Source: Hydrotalea sp.
Lineage (GTDB): Bacteria; Bacteroidota; Bacteroidia; Chitinophagales; Chitinophagaceae
Direction of reading: 5' to 3'
NCBI GenBank assembly: GCA_022402565.1
Contig: JAKRSC010000028.1
Location: forward strand, 390,372-432,289
Length of the DNA stretch: 41,918 nucleotides
Part shown: positions 9,701 through 16,420 of the stretch, in pieces
Layout: each line of letters starts with the position of its first letter
How positions within the stretch are numbered: position 1 is the stretch's first letter
The notes under the pieces: model-generated
Told to the model about the DNA's origin: nothing
Databases searched by the model: none
Seen by the model: the letters and a program-made list of their open reading frames with translations, nothing else
Position numbers and translations under genes: made by a program

Positions 9701-9902
9701 GAAACAGTTGAAAAAAGAAAAAGTCATTATTCGTCCAGAAGATACCACCACTGTTATTCAGCAGGTTAAGTCGACCTGGGAGGCCATTCAAAATAGACAG
9801 GTTTATACTGGTTGTGGCAAGGCCGATTGCCATTGGTGCAATTTTGTTGAGCAAAACAAATTGGCGGTTGATTGGAAAGAGTTGGAAGCAGATGAAGAAT
9901 AG
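6741..9902 (+). CDS. UvrD/PcrA-like helicase fused to a probable Fe-S PD-(D/E)XK nuclease
   Basis: 1053 residues. The open frame extends upstream to 6657, but that part overlaps the divergent gene and is unlike coding sequence; MNRQEQQQQF at 6741 is the likely start. Superfamily 1 motifs follow in order: Q/LNPAQKAAV, Walker A GPGTGKTQ (37-44), DEYQDTS (motif II), GDDDQSIYRFQGA (III), LTQNYRS (IV), HGSKGLEYDYVF (V) and RRLFFVAITRA (VI). The last ~270 residues are a RecB/AddB-type nuclease: FGSAVHWALEQW, then KLDKLEF...VVDYKTGN. One cysteine in LKCPLEFYY plus CGKADCHWC near the end (C-x4-C-x2-C) fits the four-cysteine iron-sulfur staple of AddB/Cas4-like nucleases. It likely unwinds and trims DNA ends in repair; an AddAB-like role with a partner elsewhere is possible. 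Confidence 0.92.
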   Translation: MNRQEQQQQFDAIYTQLNPAQKAAVDALEGPVMVIAGPGTGKTQILSARIGKILLETDARPNNILCLTYTDAGAVAMRKRLFRFIGADAYQVNLYTFHAFCNDIIQDNLSLFQKNELDPISDLERIEYLKELIDRFPKTHPLKRFRGDVYYEINNLSNLFSNMKREGWTSQMIEDSIESYLNDLPERPNFRYQKNGPNYKKGDLKMALIEAEQEKMTKLRAAVGEFSNYQTMMQERSRYDFDDMINWVIAAFENNPNLLSRYQEQYLYILVDEYQDTSGTQNKIVELLANYWDQPNVFVVGDDDQSIYRFQGANVANMQEFADRYSAYLKTVVLTQNYRSVQPILDVSKELIEKNKERLIYSFENLSKELISSNEALKNLNTVPEVHICRQPHEEMVYIAHAVAKLLQQGVQPAHIAVLYKENKYGEELSQYFQCLDIPTYSKRSLNLLDIPLVQQLVNLLNYLADELDRPYSGDEKLFEILHYTWWKIPPIEIAKITVENFQKNTDYSRKTKSSIRLLMAEKVQHGAQDLFTPSLHPSLAHASQVLEQLLTSAVSDTLQQLVENAYRLTGMLHHILNEPDKHWNLQVLTNFFQFIKEETRRKPSMNLAELVEVLSLMKKEGLRIPIQRTSGSDQGVHLLTAHGSKGLEYDYVFIAGCNAGFWEKKRKPSGGYSMPDTLIGGATEGDSKEIEHEELRRLFFVAITRAAKQLVMTYSMYNKDGKDIEPTMFLAEILEKQPLPQKNIVLSEDELSQMAILQWGENKAPILEKLEEDFVAPLLDKFSMNVTALNNFLKCPLEFYYKNLLRIPSPKNENTEFGSAVHWALEQWFKAMKDDGQHAFPNKATLITYFKQYMDRNRESFTPLQFTRRMEYGEDVLSRYYDERIDQLNKVVVIEHNIRNVVVDGIPLKGKLDKLEFNGLDVNVVDYKTGNPDNSKDKLRPPSEKDPNGGDYWRQAVFYQILIHGQADKNWRVISTEFDFVEPNQKKQLKKEKVIIRPEDTTTVIQQVKSTWEAIQNRQVYTGCGKADCHWCNFVEQNKLAVDWKELEADEE

Positions 9903-10005
9903 GTGATTCTATGAGACACCTGTGAATGTCAAATTATTGTCATTCATCCATCATTTTTATTCTTTAACAGCAGATTTGGAAAAAAATGGCTCTCTTTGCA
10001 CCCGC

Positions 10006-10299
10006 ATGTTTACCTACTTAAAAAATAAATGGCAAGTCAGCTGGTTTCAATTTGTATTGATTTTCAGCACTTTTGCTTTGGGCGGAAGTCTTTGTGGGTT
10101 CTTAGGTAAAAAATTCATGCCCTTACTGGCTATTGAAAACCAAGCTATTTGGCTGGTAGTCTATATTATTGTTGTTACAATTTTATGGCCCATGTGCGTT
10201 ATTTTAATCAGCATACCATTTGGACAGTTTAATTTTTTCAAAAATTATCTTCAAAAAATGTGGTGGCGCATGAGTGGACAAAAACAAAAAGCAGCATGA
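10006..10299 (+). CDS. Small inner-membrane protein (DUF6787-like)
   Basis: 97 residues from the ATG at 10006; an upstream GTG at 9922 gives a longer frame that looks non-coding. MFTYLKNKWQVSWFQFVLIF begins a short cytoplasmic stretch followed by two hydrophobic segments (about 15-35 and 50-72) separated by a short loop. The C-terminus is basic (WWRMSGQKQKAA). The sequence style resembles the DUF6787 family of Bacteroidota, whose function is not known. The stop codon overlaps the purN ATG by four bases (ATGA), so the two are translationally coupled and form an operon. Confidence 0.72.
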   Translation: MFTYLKNKWQVSWFQFVLIFSTFALGGSLCGFLGKKFMPLLAIENQAIWLVVYIIVVTILWPMCVILISIPFGQFNFFKNYLQKMWWRMSGQKQKAA

Positions 10300-10874
10300 A
10301 AATAAGGTTATCTGTTTGGGGTTCGGGAACCGGTTCAAATGCAGATACCATCATGGGCTATTTTCACAATCATCCAACTGTTGAAGTTGCACAAATTGTT
10401 TCCAATAAAAAAGATGTTGGCATTTTAGAAAAGGCTGCTAAGTGGGGCGTACCTAGTTTAGTAATAGAGCGAGATCGATTTGTAAAAGGTGATGCTTATG
10501 TACCTGAATTACAAAATGCACAAATTGATAAAATTATTCTAGCTGGTTTTCTTTGGAAGGTTCCAGAGACTTTAATTGAAGCATTTCCTTCTTCCATCAT
10601 CAACATTCACCCAGCTCTCTTACCTAAATATGGCGGAAAAGGGATGTACGGCATGCATGTGCATGAAGCCGTTATAGCAGCAGGAGAGCAACAGAGCGGT
10701 ATTACCATTCATTTGGTTGACGAACAATATGATCATGGCAAACACTTAGCACAGTTTACATGCAATGTGCATTCCTCCGATACGCCACAAGAATTAGCTA
10801 CAAAAATTCACGCACTAGAACACAAACACTATCCCGAAGTAATATCGCAATGGGTTAGTGGGCAGTTAAAATAG
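10296..10874 (+). CDS. purN: Phosphoribosylglycinamide formyltransferase (GART)
   Basis: 192 residues from the ATG at 10296. It transfers a formyl group from 10-formyl-THF to GAR, the third step of purine synthesis. Visible landmarks: a phosphate-binding GSGTGSNADTI, VSNKKDVGILEKA, AGFLWKVPETLI, and the catalytic core IINIHPALLPKYGGKGMYG holding the essential Asn and His. The catalytic Asp lies in HLVDEQYDHG. Length is slightly below the E. coli enzyme (212), which fits. It overlaps the upstream membrane-protein gene by four bases. The gene ends five bases before the convergent small membrane protein's stop, with no clear terminator between them. Confidence 0.93.
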   Translation: MKIRLSVWGSGTGSNADTIMGYFHNHPTVEVAQIVSNKKDVGILEKAAKWGVPSLVIERDRFVKGDAYVPELQNAQIDKIILAGFLWKVPETLIEAFPSSIINIHPALLPKYGGKGMYGMHVHEAVIAAGEQQSGITIHLVDEQYDHGKHLAQFTCNVHSSDTPQELATKIHALEHKHYPEVISQWVSGQLK

Positions 10875-10879
10875 TAGCA

Positions 10880-11086
10880 TTACTTTTCCCGAGGACAAGT
10901 ATTCATTCCAAGTAAAGTGTACAACGGACAGAAACTAATGGCCGAAGTAGCAACCAATACGCCACCTGCAACCAATAAAACCATTCCTAAAGTTCCCGTT
11001 ACAGTACCAGTAAAATAGAGCGCTGCAAATACAGCAGCCAATACAAAGCGAATCAACTTGTCAATGTTACCTACATTCTTTTTCAT
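10880..11086 (-). CDS. DUF2892 (YgaP-like) small membrane protein
   Basis: 68 residues from the internal ATG at 11086; a longer frame from 11122 is less likely because MKKNVGNIDKLIR is the typical family start. The layout is a short N-terminal amphipathic stretch (VGNIDKLIRF), two hydrophobic helices (about 12-28 and 30-50), and the family ending FCPLYTLLGMNTC with conserved Cys-Pro and Cys. DUF2892 domains occur alone or fused to rhodaneses; the function of stand-alone forms is unknown. Convergent with purN. Confidence 0.85.
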   Translation of the reverse strand: MKKNVGNIDKLIRFVLAAVFAALYFTGTVTGTLGMVLLVAGGVLVATSAISFCPLYTLLGMNTCPREK

Positions 11087-11179
11087 AATGATGTTTTTAA
11101 GGGGGCCAACAGCATACATCACTCAATAAAATTTGAGAGTAATGAACCTGTTAAGCAGTAGGAAGTTACAGAAATTATT

Positions 11180-11650
11180 TTAGAGTTGTTTCTCCATGTA
11201 AACAACTCCTTCTAAAGGGTTGCTATAATAAGGCTGAGTTATTGTAAAACCGAGGCTTTTATAAAGTTCTATTGCTGGCACTAAACGATCCAGTGTATCT
11301 AGTTTCATGCAGGTGTACCCATTTTGTTTGGCAGTGGCAAGTAACGGCTCTATTAATAATTTGGCAATGCCTTTCTTTCTCCATGCAGGCGCTACATACA
11401 AACGTTTCATTTCACAACAGCCTTCTTCTGCAATAGGTTGAAAAGCTACACATCCAACCGGCCTATCATCATCTTTAGCAAGAAAAAGTGCCCCTTTGGG
11501 TGAGCCATATTTTTTCAATGGATTCTCCAATTCCCTTTCAAAATCTTGGAAACATAAATCGGCGTTCAACTCTTCAGCATAGGCTCGAAAGAGCTGCGTA
11601 CAAGCAATAAGGTCATTTCCTTCCTGAGTAATTTGAGCAATATGAAACAT
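11180..11650 (-). CDS. GNAT-family N-acetyltransferase
   Basis: 156 residues, the usual size of a single GNAT domain. Motif A, which binds acetyl-CoA pyrophosphate, is seen as RLYVAPAWRKKGIAKLLIEPLL (residues ~88-109, with RKKGIA for R/Q-x-x-G-x-G/A). It is preceded by VGCVAFQPI and followed by MKLDTLDRLVPAIELYKSLGF, the typical closing segment. The substrate cannot be read from sequence. It lies six bases after the TPR gene on the same strand and is very probably co-transcribed with it. Confidence 0.88.
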   Translation of the reverse strand: MFHIAQITQEGNDLIACTQLFRAYAEELNADLCFQDFERELENPLKKYGSPKGALFLAKDDDRPVGCVAFQPIAEEGCCEMKRLYVAPAWRKKGIAKLLIEPLLATAKQNGYTCMKLDTLDRLVPAIELYKSLGFTITQPYYSNPLEGVVYMEKQL

Positions 11651-11656
11651 GAGAAA

Positions 11657-12310
11657 TTAACCAGGAATTCTAGAAATATATTTTTCGAGTTCTTTGATCT
11701 GGTCAATCACTTGTTGTGTTTTCGGCTTGCAAGCCTTCGCCTTTCTGAAATATTCTTTAGCAGCTCTGAATTCTCTTTTATTCATGAATATTTGACACAT
11801 ACTCAAGAATGCTACCGCTTCGCTTTCTTTATCTGGAATACCTGCTCTAATTGCAGCACGCATATAACTTTCACCTTGTTTAAAGTCGCCTTTTTGCAAA
11901 GCCATCAATCCAAGTTGAAGTTTGTTCGCACCTTCAGCTTCGGCCATAGGAACACCCAATTCTGAGCTCTTTTTTAAGTGCTTTTCAGCCGTATCAAAAT
12001 CCTGCTTCATCATGGCCATCTGTCCCTTTATAGTGTAATACGTAGAACGAATAGGCTTATATAGTAAGTTCGGATACCAAATAGAGTTCAGTATTTTTTC
12101 AACTTCCTCCATATTGCCCTGTTCCATTGGCTCTTGAATCAGGCGGAGTGGCCCCACCATGAAATGGCTCACTATTCCAATAACAGCTACAAAGAAGAGC
12201 GGAAAAGTAGGCCAGAAGCCTGTTCCGGTTACATTCAACACTACGGCAATGACAATGGCTAAAAGACTTAGCCAAAAACGGTAACGAATAAGGACGTTGT
12301 AAAACTTCAT
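11657..12310 (-). CDS. Membrane-anchored TPR protein
   Basis: 217 residues. Two N-terminal hydrophobic segments (about 11-29 and 33-50) anchor it in the inner membrane with a short turn between. The rest is helical with tetratricopeptide-like repeats: YYTIKGQMAMMKQDFDTAEKHLKKS, LQLGLMALQKGDFKQGESYM and AVAFLSMCQIFMNKREFRAAKEYF, each with the TPR spacing of small and large residues, spanning roughly 85-200. Such proteins serve as protein-interaction scaffolds; the partner is unknown. Its start lies 36 bases downstream of the 3-hydroxybutyrate dehydrogenase gene and the GNAT gene follows after six bases, so a three-gene operon is likely. Confidence 0.82.
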   Translation of the reverse strand: MKFYNVLIRYRFWLSLLAIVIAVVLNVTGTGFWPTFPLFFVAVIGIVSHFMVGPLRLIQEPMEQGNMEEVEKILNSIWYPNLLYKPIRSTYYTIKGQMAMMKQDFDTAEKHLKKSSELGVPMAEAEGANKLQLGLMALQKGDFKQGESYMRAAIRAGIPDKESEAVAFLSMCQIFMNKREFRAAKEYFRKAKACKPKTQQVIDQIKELEKYISRIPG

Positions 12311-12346
12311 AATCTTAGCACTTCTAATGAAGCGGCAAAGATAGGG

Positions 12347-13117
12347 TTACTGAGCAAACCAGCCGCCGTCAACCGGAAGTGCAGTTCCTGTAAGGGTTGT
12401 AGCACCTTCACTGGCTAAAAACAGGGCAAGCTGTCCCAATGTTTCTACTGGTATAAATTCTTTCACAGCCTGCTTGTGTAACATCACTTTTTGCACAACT
12501 TCTTCTGCAGAAATGCCATGGGCTGTTGCCTGAGCCGCAATTTGTTGCTCTACCAAAGGTGTTTTTACATAACCCGGACAAATAGCATTGCAGTTAATAT
12601 TATAGGGCGCACCTTCCAGTGCTGTCACTTTGGTTAATCCCACCAGTCCGTGCTTTGCGGCCACATAAGCCGATTTAAACTCAGATGCCATTAAGCCATG
12701 CGCCGAAGCAATATGAATGATTCTTCCGAATTTCCTTTCTTTCATAGACGGCCAAACAGCCTTTGTTAAATGGAAGGCTGAACTGAGGTTGATGCCAATG
12801 ATAGCGTCCCATTTTTCTTCGGGAAAGGATTCAATTGGGCTCACATACTGGATGCCTGCATTACAAACCAAGGCATCAATTTGTCCCCAGTTCTTAAGCA
12901 TTAAGTCCACCATATCTTTCAACTCATTTGGCTGCAACATATTAGCGCCGTGAAACAAAACTGGAACTTGGTATTTGTTTGATAGCTGCGCAGCAATTTC
13001 TGCTCCATTTGCTTCTAATCCATTCAGCATCACTGCATAACCCGCCGCGGCAAATTGATGTGCAATTCCTAGGCCAATACCACTGGTACTGCCTGTTATT
13101 AAGACTGTTTTTGGCAT
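12347..13117 (-). CDS. 3-hydroxybutyrate dehydrogenase (SDR)
   Basis: 256 residues, a classical short-chain dehydrogenase. TGSTSGIGLGIA (residues 8-19) is the NAD-binding glycine motif, NAG in CNAGIQ the structural one, and the catalytic Ser and YxxxK are in IIHIASAHGLMASEF and AYVAAKHG. The ending LTGTALPVDGGWFAQ and NAICPGYVKTPLVEQQI are characteristic of the BDH1-type D-3-hydroxybutyrate dehydrogenase, which interconverts acetoacetate and 3-hydroxybutyrate using NAD. Usual length for the family. It is the first gene of the apparent operon with the TPR and GNAT genes and divergent from paaG, 153 bases away. Confidence 0.88.
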   Translation of the reverse strand: MPKTVLITGSTSGIGLGIAHQFAAAGYAVMLNGLEANGAEIAAQLSNKYQVPVLFHGANMLQPNELKDMVDLMLKNWGQIDALVCNAGIQYVSPIESFPEEKWDAIIGINLSSAFHLTKAVWPSMKERKFGRIIHIASAHGLMASEFKSAYVAAKHGLVGLTKVTALEGAPYNINCNAICPGYVKTPLVEQQIAAQATAHGISAEEVVQKVMLHKQAVKEFIPVETLGQLALFLASEGATTLTGTALPVDGGWFAQ

Positions 13118-13270
13118 AGCTACGTTTGAAGTAAGGCAAATTAGTTCTTAGCTCTTCAATTCCTGGAAAAAACTTGCGAATGAGCAAATTGATTAGGTTA
13201 ACTGCATTAACATAAAAATTAAGTGCCTCTAGTAAAACTTAAATAAATTGCCTCGTCTTAAAGCTAGCTT

Positions 13271-14047
13271 ATGGAAAGTATATTATTTGAAGTGTCGGAT
13301 CAGGTGGGTTGGATTACATTGAACAGGCCTGAAAAATTCAATGCCTTTAACAGACCAATGGCATTGCGCTTGCAAGAGGTATTAGAAGAGTGCAACACAA
13401 GAAATGATGTAAGAGCTGTGCATATTACTGGAGCAGGAAAGGCTTTTTGTGCGGGCCAAGATTTACAGGAAGTACTAGACCCTGATGGTCCAGGTATGAA
13501 TCGAATTCTTTCTGAACATTATAATCCAATTGTGTTATTAATTCGCAGAATTGAAAAACCAGTTGTTGCAGCAGTAAATGGTGTTGCCGCTGGTGCTGGT
13601 GCGAATTTGGCCATTTGTGCAGATATTACTGTTGCAGCAGAGTCGGCTAAGTTTATACAGGCATTTTCCAAAATTGGATTGATACCAGATAGTGGAGGAA
13701 CATTTTACTTGCCTCGTTTAATTGGTTGGCAGAAAGCAAGTGCTCTTATGATGTTAGGCGATGCAGTGGGTGCTGCAGAGGCTGAGCGATTGGGTATGAT
13801 CTATCAATATTATCCTGATGATGTGTTTTTAATTAAAAGCAGGGAAATTGCAATTAGATTGGCTAATATGCCCACTAGAGCACTTTTTTATACTAAGAAA
13901 GCATTGAATTGGTCGGCATTACATACATTGGATGAACAACTGATGAATGAAGATAAGCTCCAACAAAGAGCAGCCTCCACTGCCGATTTTAAAGAAGGTG
14001 TACAGGCATTTGTAGAAAAAAGAAATCCCAATTTTAAAGGTGAGTAA
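13271..14047 (+). CDS. paaG: Enoyl-CoA hydratase/isomerase, PaaG type
   Basis: 258 residues, crotonase fold. LNRPEKFNAFNRPM near residue 19, AFCAGQDLQEV near 60, and the oxyanion-hole region AAVNGVAAGAGANLAICADI near 100-119 are all present. SKIGLIPDSGGTFYLPRLIG is typical of PaaG, which isomerises the ring-1,2-epoxide of phenylacetyl-CoA to the oxepin and shows the catalytic Asp in LIPDSGGT. The next gene is the PaaI-type thioesterase, with one base between stop and ATG, which supports the PaaG reading over a generic enoyl-CoA hydratase. The other pathway genes (ring-oxidising PaaABCE, PaaZ, PaaK) are not in this window. Confidence 0.85.
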   Translation: MESILFEVSDQVGWITLNRPEKFNAFNRPMALRLQEVLEECNTRNDVRAVHITGAGKAFCAGQDLQEVLDPDGPGMNRILSEHYNPIVLLIRRIEKPVVAAVNGVAAGAGANLAICADITVAAESAKFIQAFSKIGLIPDSGGTFYLPRLIGWQKASALMMLGDAVGAAEAERLGMIYQYYPDDVFLIKSREIAIRLANMPTRALFYTKKALNWSALHTLDEQLMNEDKLQQRAASTADFKEGVQAFVEKRNPNFKGE

Positions 14048-14048
14048 T

Positions 14049-14471
14049 ATGGAAGAGAATCAACAATTAGCTGCTTCAGTAGTGCAGCATATGATGCAAG
14101 AAGATCGATTTTCTCAATGGTTGGGAATTGAAGTGTTGGAAGTGAGTGTAGGTTATAGTAAAATTACCATGACCATCCGTCCAGAGATGGTAAATGGATT
14201 TGGTATTATACATGGTGGCATTGCGTTTAGTTTAGCAGATAGCGCTTTTGCCTTTGCTTGTAATAACAGAAATAATTTATCTGTTGCCTTAGATACTGCT
14301 ATTCAATTCACTAAGCCTGTACATGTAGGTGATGTATTGGTTGCTGAAGCGAATGAAATTCATTCTGGACGAAGCACAGGCTTGTATCATATTTTTATTA
14401 AAAATCAGTCTGAGGAAACTGTTGCTGTTTTTAAAGGAACTTGTTTTAGAACTGGTAAGACCTTAATATAA
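14049..14471 (+). CDS. paaI: Hotdog-fold thioesterase, PaaI type
   Basis: 140 residues from the ATG at 14049, one base after the paaG stop (a GTG at 14040 would overlap paaG). The hotdog motif is FGIIHGGIAFSLADSAFAFACN, with the HGG turn and the catalytic Asp in LADSAF, as in PaaI, which hydrolyses ring-hydroxylated phenylacetyl-CoA and rescues CoA when the pathway stalls. LDTAIQFTKPVHVGDVLVAEA is the second conserved strand. Size fits the family. Operon with paaG is clear from spacing; the role in phenylacetate catabolism is inferred from that pairing. Confidence 0.88.
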   Translation: MEENQQLAASVVQHMMQEDRFSQWLGIEVLEVSVGYSKITMTIRPEMVNGFGIIHGGIAFSLADSAFAFACNNRNNLSVALDTAIQFTKPVHVGDVLVAEANEIHSGRSTGLYHIFIKNQSEETVAVFKGTCFRTGKTLI

Positions 14472-14496
14472 AAACACCCGACATATAGTCGGGTGT
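14468..14496 (-). terminator. Intrinsic terminator, mainly for the minus-strand pair
   Basis: ACACCCGAC (14474-14482) pairs with GTCGGGTGT (14488-14496) around a 5-base loop. In the minus direction the hairpin is followed by TTTTATATT, a U-rich tail, so it ends the 14627-14502 transcript. The plus-strand tail (AGTATTTAC) is poorer but the stem may also end paaGI. Confidence 0.8.
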
Positions 14497-14501
14497 AGTA
14501 T

Positions 14502-14627
14502 TTACTTAACAACAACGTAGCCTATTACCAGCCATGCTATTCCTTTCAAAAGAAAAAAGAGAAAACCCCATAGTCCCATTTTTTTCAGCCATGCTGGAAT
14601 TTGGATATTGCGAGTAGATTTTTTCAT
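14502..14627 (-). CDS. 41-residue membrane protein, easily missed
   Basis: A 42-codon frame (ATG 14627-14625, TAA 14504-14502) encodes a short basic N-terminus MKKSTRNIQIPAWLKKMGLW, then one strongly hydrophobic helix (GFLFFLLKGIAWLVIGYVVV, about 21-40) and a C-terminal Lys. Very small proteins of this pattern are common in Bacteroidota and have no known function. Support for coding: it begins five bases after the stop of the monooxygenase gene on the same strand, is followed at once by a terminator, and fills an otherwise unexplained gap. It would sit in the inner membrane. Confidence 0.7.
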   Translation of the reverse strand: MKKSTRNIQIPAWLKKMGLWGFLFFLLKGIAWLVIGYVVVK

Positions 14628-14632
14628 AGAAA

Positions 14633-14962
14633 TTAGTTTGCTATTATTTCATACACTTTAAAATCACTGGTCATTGGCATTGGCTTTCCAGCAGCTTTTG
14701 CTTCTGCTAAGTCTGCAAATCCGCGTTTATGACCTTCAATAAATGCCTCACTTTTAGTCCAACTTTGAAAGGCCGATTCATTTTCCCAATAGCTCACAAT
14801 TAAATAGGCATCTCCTTCTTTCGCTGGTTTTAAAACATGCATGTCTAAAAAGCCAGGCATAGTATCAATTGCTCTTGCACGTGTTCCAAAAAGATATTCA
14901 AATCTTTCTTTGTACTCTGGTGTGCAGTGGATGTAGTTAATGGCAACGAAATTTTTATTCAT
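14633..14962 (-). CDS. Antibiotic biosynthesis monooxygenase (ABM)-fold protein
   Basis: 109 residues with the dimeric ferredoxin-like fold of the ABM superfamily: FVAINYIHCTPEYKERFEYLF at the start, MPGFLDMHVLKP in the middle, then YLIVSYWENESAFQSWTKSEAF. This last part, with W and the helix after it, is the family hallmark. The final KVYEI strand closes the sheet. The MPGFLDMHVLKP region resembles heme-degrading IsdG/HmoB-like members, but the usual heme ligand cannot be assigned confidently, so the substrate is open. Cytoplasmic. Transcribed with the 41-residue membrane protein. Confidence 0.8.
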   Translation of the reverse strand: MNKNFVAINYIHCTPEYKERFEYLFGTRARAIDTMPGFLDMHVLKPAKEGDAYLIVSYWENESAFQSWTKSEAFIEGHKRGFADLAEAKAAGKPMPMTSDFKVYEIIAN

Positions 14963-14979
14963 AATTGTAAAATTTTGGT

Positions 14980-14987
14980 CAAAACTA
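14980..14987 (-). promoter_or_regulatory. Candidate -7 box for the ABM-fold gene
   Basis: On the minus strand TAGTTTTG matches TAnnTTTG, 17 bases upstream of the ATG at 14962. A -33 TTTG at standard spacing is not seen. Confidence 0.4.
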
Positions 14988-15126
14988 AAAGTGCATTTGT
15001 CATGGAATTGTACGAATCGGGAAAATGCATTTACGCAATCGGTAATTCAAATCATTTGTTAATGAAAACAAAACGTGCATCTGTGCATGGTTAGGAGTAA
15101 CTTTATTGACTCAATAAAATTGAATT

Positions 15127-15744
15127 ATGATTTATCAATTCAAAGATGCTATTCCTTATGTACACCCTTCTGCTTTTGTTCATCCACAAGCTACTGTAAC
15201 AGGTGCTGTTGAAATTGGAGCTGATGTATACATTGGTCCAGGTGCAGCCATTCGTGGCGACTGGGGACGGATTGTAATTGAAGAAGGCTGTAATGTGCAA
15301 GAAAATTGTACTATACATATGTTTCCAGGCGTGACAGTGTTATTAGAAGCTGGTGCTCATATTGGTCATGGTGCTATTATACATGGAGCACATATTGGAA
15401 GAGATGTATTGATTGGAATGAATGCGGTTGTGATGGATGATGTTGAAATTGGAGAAGGATGTATTGTGGGTGCGTTGACTTTTATAAAGGCTGGCGAAAT
15501 ATATGCACCTCGAAGTTTGGTAGTAGGTAATCCCGCACGTAAAATTGGTGATGTGAATGATGATATGTTACTCTGGAAGAAAGAAGGCACAGCATGGTAC
15601 CAAAGATTGCCGTCTGATATGCATCAGCATTGGAAAGAAGTTGAGCCATTACGACAACCACCAACACAACCTTATCAGCCAACAGATGTCACTCTTTATA
15701 AACCTTGGAAAAAATCGCAACAGACTAAGTCTGAAAATTTGTAG
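15127..15744 (+). CDS. Gamma carbonic anhydrase-like hexapeptide protein (PaaY-like)
   Basis: 205 residues. Left-handed beta-helix built from hexapeptide repeats over residues ~10-145 (AFVHPQATVTGAVEIG, VYIGPGAAIRGDWG, AHIGHGAIIHGAHIG, VLIGMNAVVMDDVEIGEG). The zinc-binding histidines of the gamma class are recognisable in CTIHMFPG and AHIGHGAIIHG. RGDWG and the C-terminal VVGNPARKIG are typical. The closest familiar relatives are PaaY (a thioesterase with CA fold used in phenylacetate catabolism) and CaiE; its position 0.7 kb from paaG-paaI favours PaaY. A plain carbonic anhydrase remains possible. The tail after residue 160 is low-complexity, rich in Gln and Pro. Confidence 0.85.
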   Translation: MIYQFKDAIPYVHPSAFVHPQATVTGAVEIGADVYIGPGAAIRGDWGRIVIEEGCNVQENCTIHMFPGVTVLLEAGAHIGHGAIIHGAHIGRDVLIGMNAVVMDDVEIGEGCIVGALTFIKAGEIYAPRSLVVGNPARKIGDVNDDMLLWKKEGTAWYQRLPSDMHQHWKEVEPLRQPPTQPYQPTDVTLYKPWKKSQQTKSENL

Positions 15745-15756
15745 TAAATTCCATTT

Positions 15757-16341
15757 ATGCGTAAGGCTTTGTATACCGTGCTATTGATTTCTCTTTGGAG
15801 TTGTAGGAAAGATAATTTCTCTTTAAATCGAACTTTGCCTGAAGCAACTACAGTAGGTGCGCAAACAATTGGATTTTTAATTCCTATAGGCGTTTGGCGA
15901 AATGAGGGTCAGGTTTGTTTTCCCTTTGCAGGCGGTTGTAGAGAAAATATACGAGCAGGATTTCAAAATGATACACGGTCATTTTGGTTGAGTGCTGACG
16001 AGGTTTTACGTCAAAGCGGACAAGTGATTCGTTCTTCTAATGTAGATTTCAATATGGATATTCGTACTGCTGGAATAGGAAATTATTCAACTATAAACGG
16101 CGATCGTATTCATTTTACTTATATCATTCGGGGAGCAAGTGGATTAGATACCATGTATATGCTCCCCCAAGTAAGCCCACATTTTCAAGTAACTATCACA
16201 CGATTTGATACAATAGCCGGAATTGTGGCAGCTAGTTTTTCTGGTATCTTATTTCGGAGAAATGATTTTTCATCCTCTACTACTAGTACATCCGATTCTG
16301 TTTTTATTCGTGATGGGAGGTTGGATGTTAGAATTAGGTAA
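15757..16341 (+). CDS. Hypothetical lipoprotein (DUF6252-like)
   Basis: 194 residues. Lipoprotein signal: MRKALYTVLLISLWSC with the lipid-attached Cys at 16, followed by Arg-Lys-Asp, so probably anchored in the envelope. The mature part is beta-rich with conserved-looking GVWRNEGQVCFPFAGGC at about 45-61 and IRGASGLDTMYMLPQV later. It resembles small Bacteroidota lipoproteins of the DUF6252 sort; function unknown. Starts 12 bases after the PaaY-like gene and may be read with it. A short terminator-like hairpin follows. Confidence 0.62.
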   Translation: MRKALYTVLLISLWSCRKDNFSLNRTLPEATTVGAQTIGFLIPIGVWRNEGQVCFPFAGGCRENIRAGFQNDTRSFWLSADEVLRQSGQVIRSSNVDFNMDIRTAGIGNYSTINGDRIHFTYIIRGASGLDTMYMLPQVSPHFQVTITRFDTIAGIVAASFSGILFRRNDFSSSTTSTSDSVFIRDGRLDVRIR

Positions 16342-16366
16342 AGTGATTGTAATTGAAAAATTCAAT

Positions 16367-16401
16367 AAGGCAAAACTGCCTTTTTATATCGGCAAAATTG
16401 C
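16367..16401 (+). promoter_or_regulatory. Tandem palindromes: terminator hairpin and likely Xre/ParS operator
   Basis: Two near-identical elements, GGCAAAAcTGC (16369) and GGCAAAAtTGC (16391), lie exactly 22 bases apart, about two helical turns. Each contains a small inverted repeat (GCAAAACTGC-like). The first forms AAGGCA-AAAC-TGCCTT followed by TTTT, so it may also end the lipoprotein transcript. The second adjoins the -7 box of the toxin-antitoxin operon. Helically phased repeats over a promoter are typical of antitoxin autorepression; that use is inference. Confidence 0.6.
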
Positions 16402-16402
16402 T

Positions 16403-16410
16403 TATTTTTG
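16403..16410 (+). promoter_or_regulatory. -7 box of the toxin-antitoxin operon
   Basis: TATTTTTG is an exact TAnnTTTG match, ten bases ahead of the ATG at 16421, so the leader is very short. The second palindrome ends just before it, so a repressor bound there would block RNA polymerase. Confidence 0.55.
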
Positions 16411-16420
16411 AAAAAAAGTC

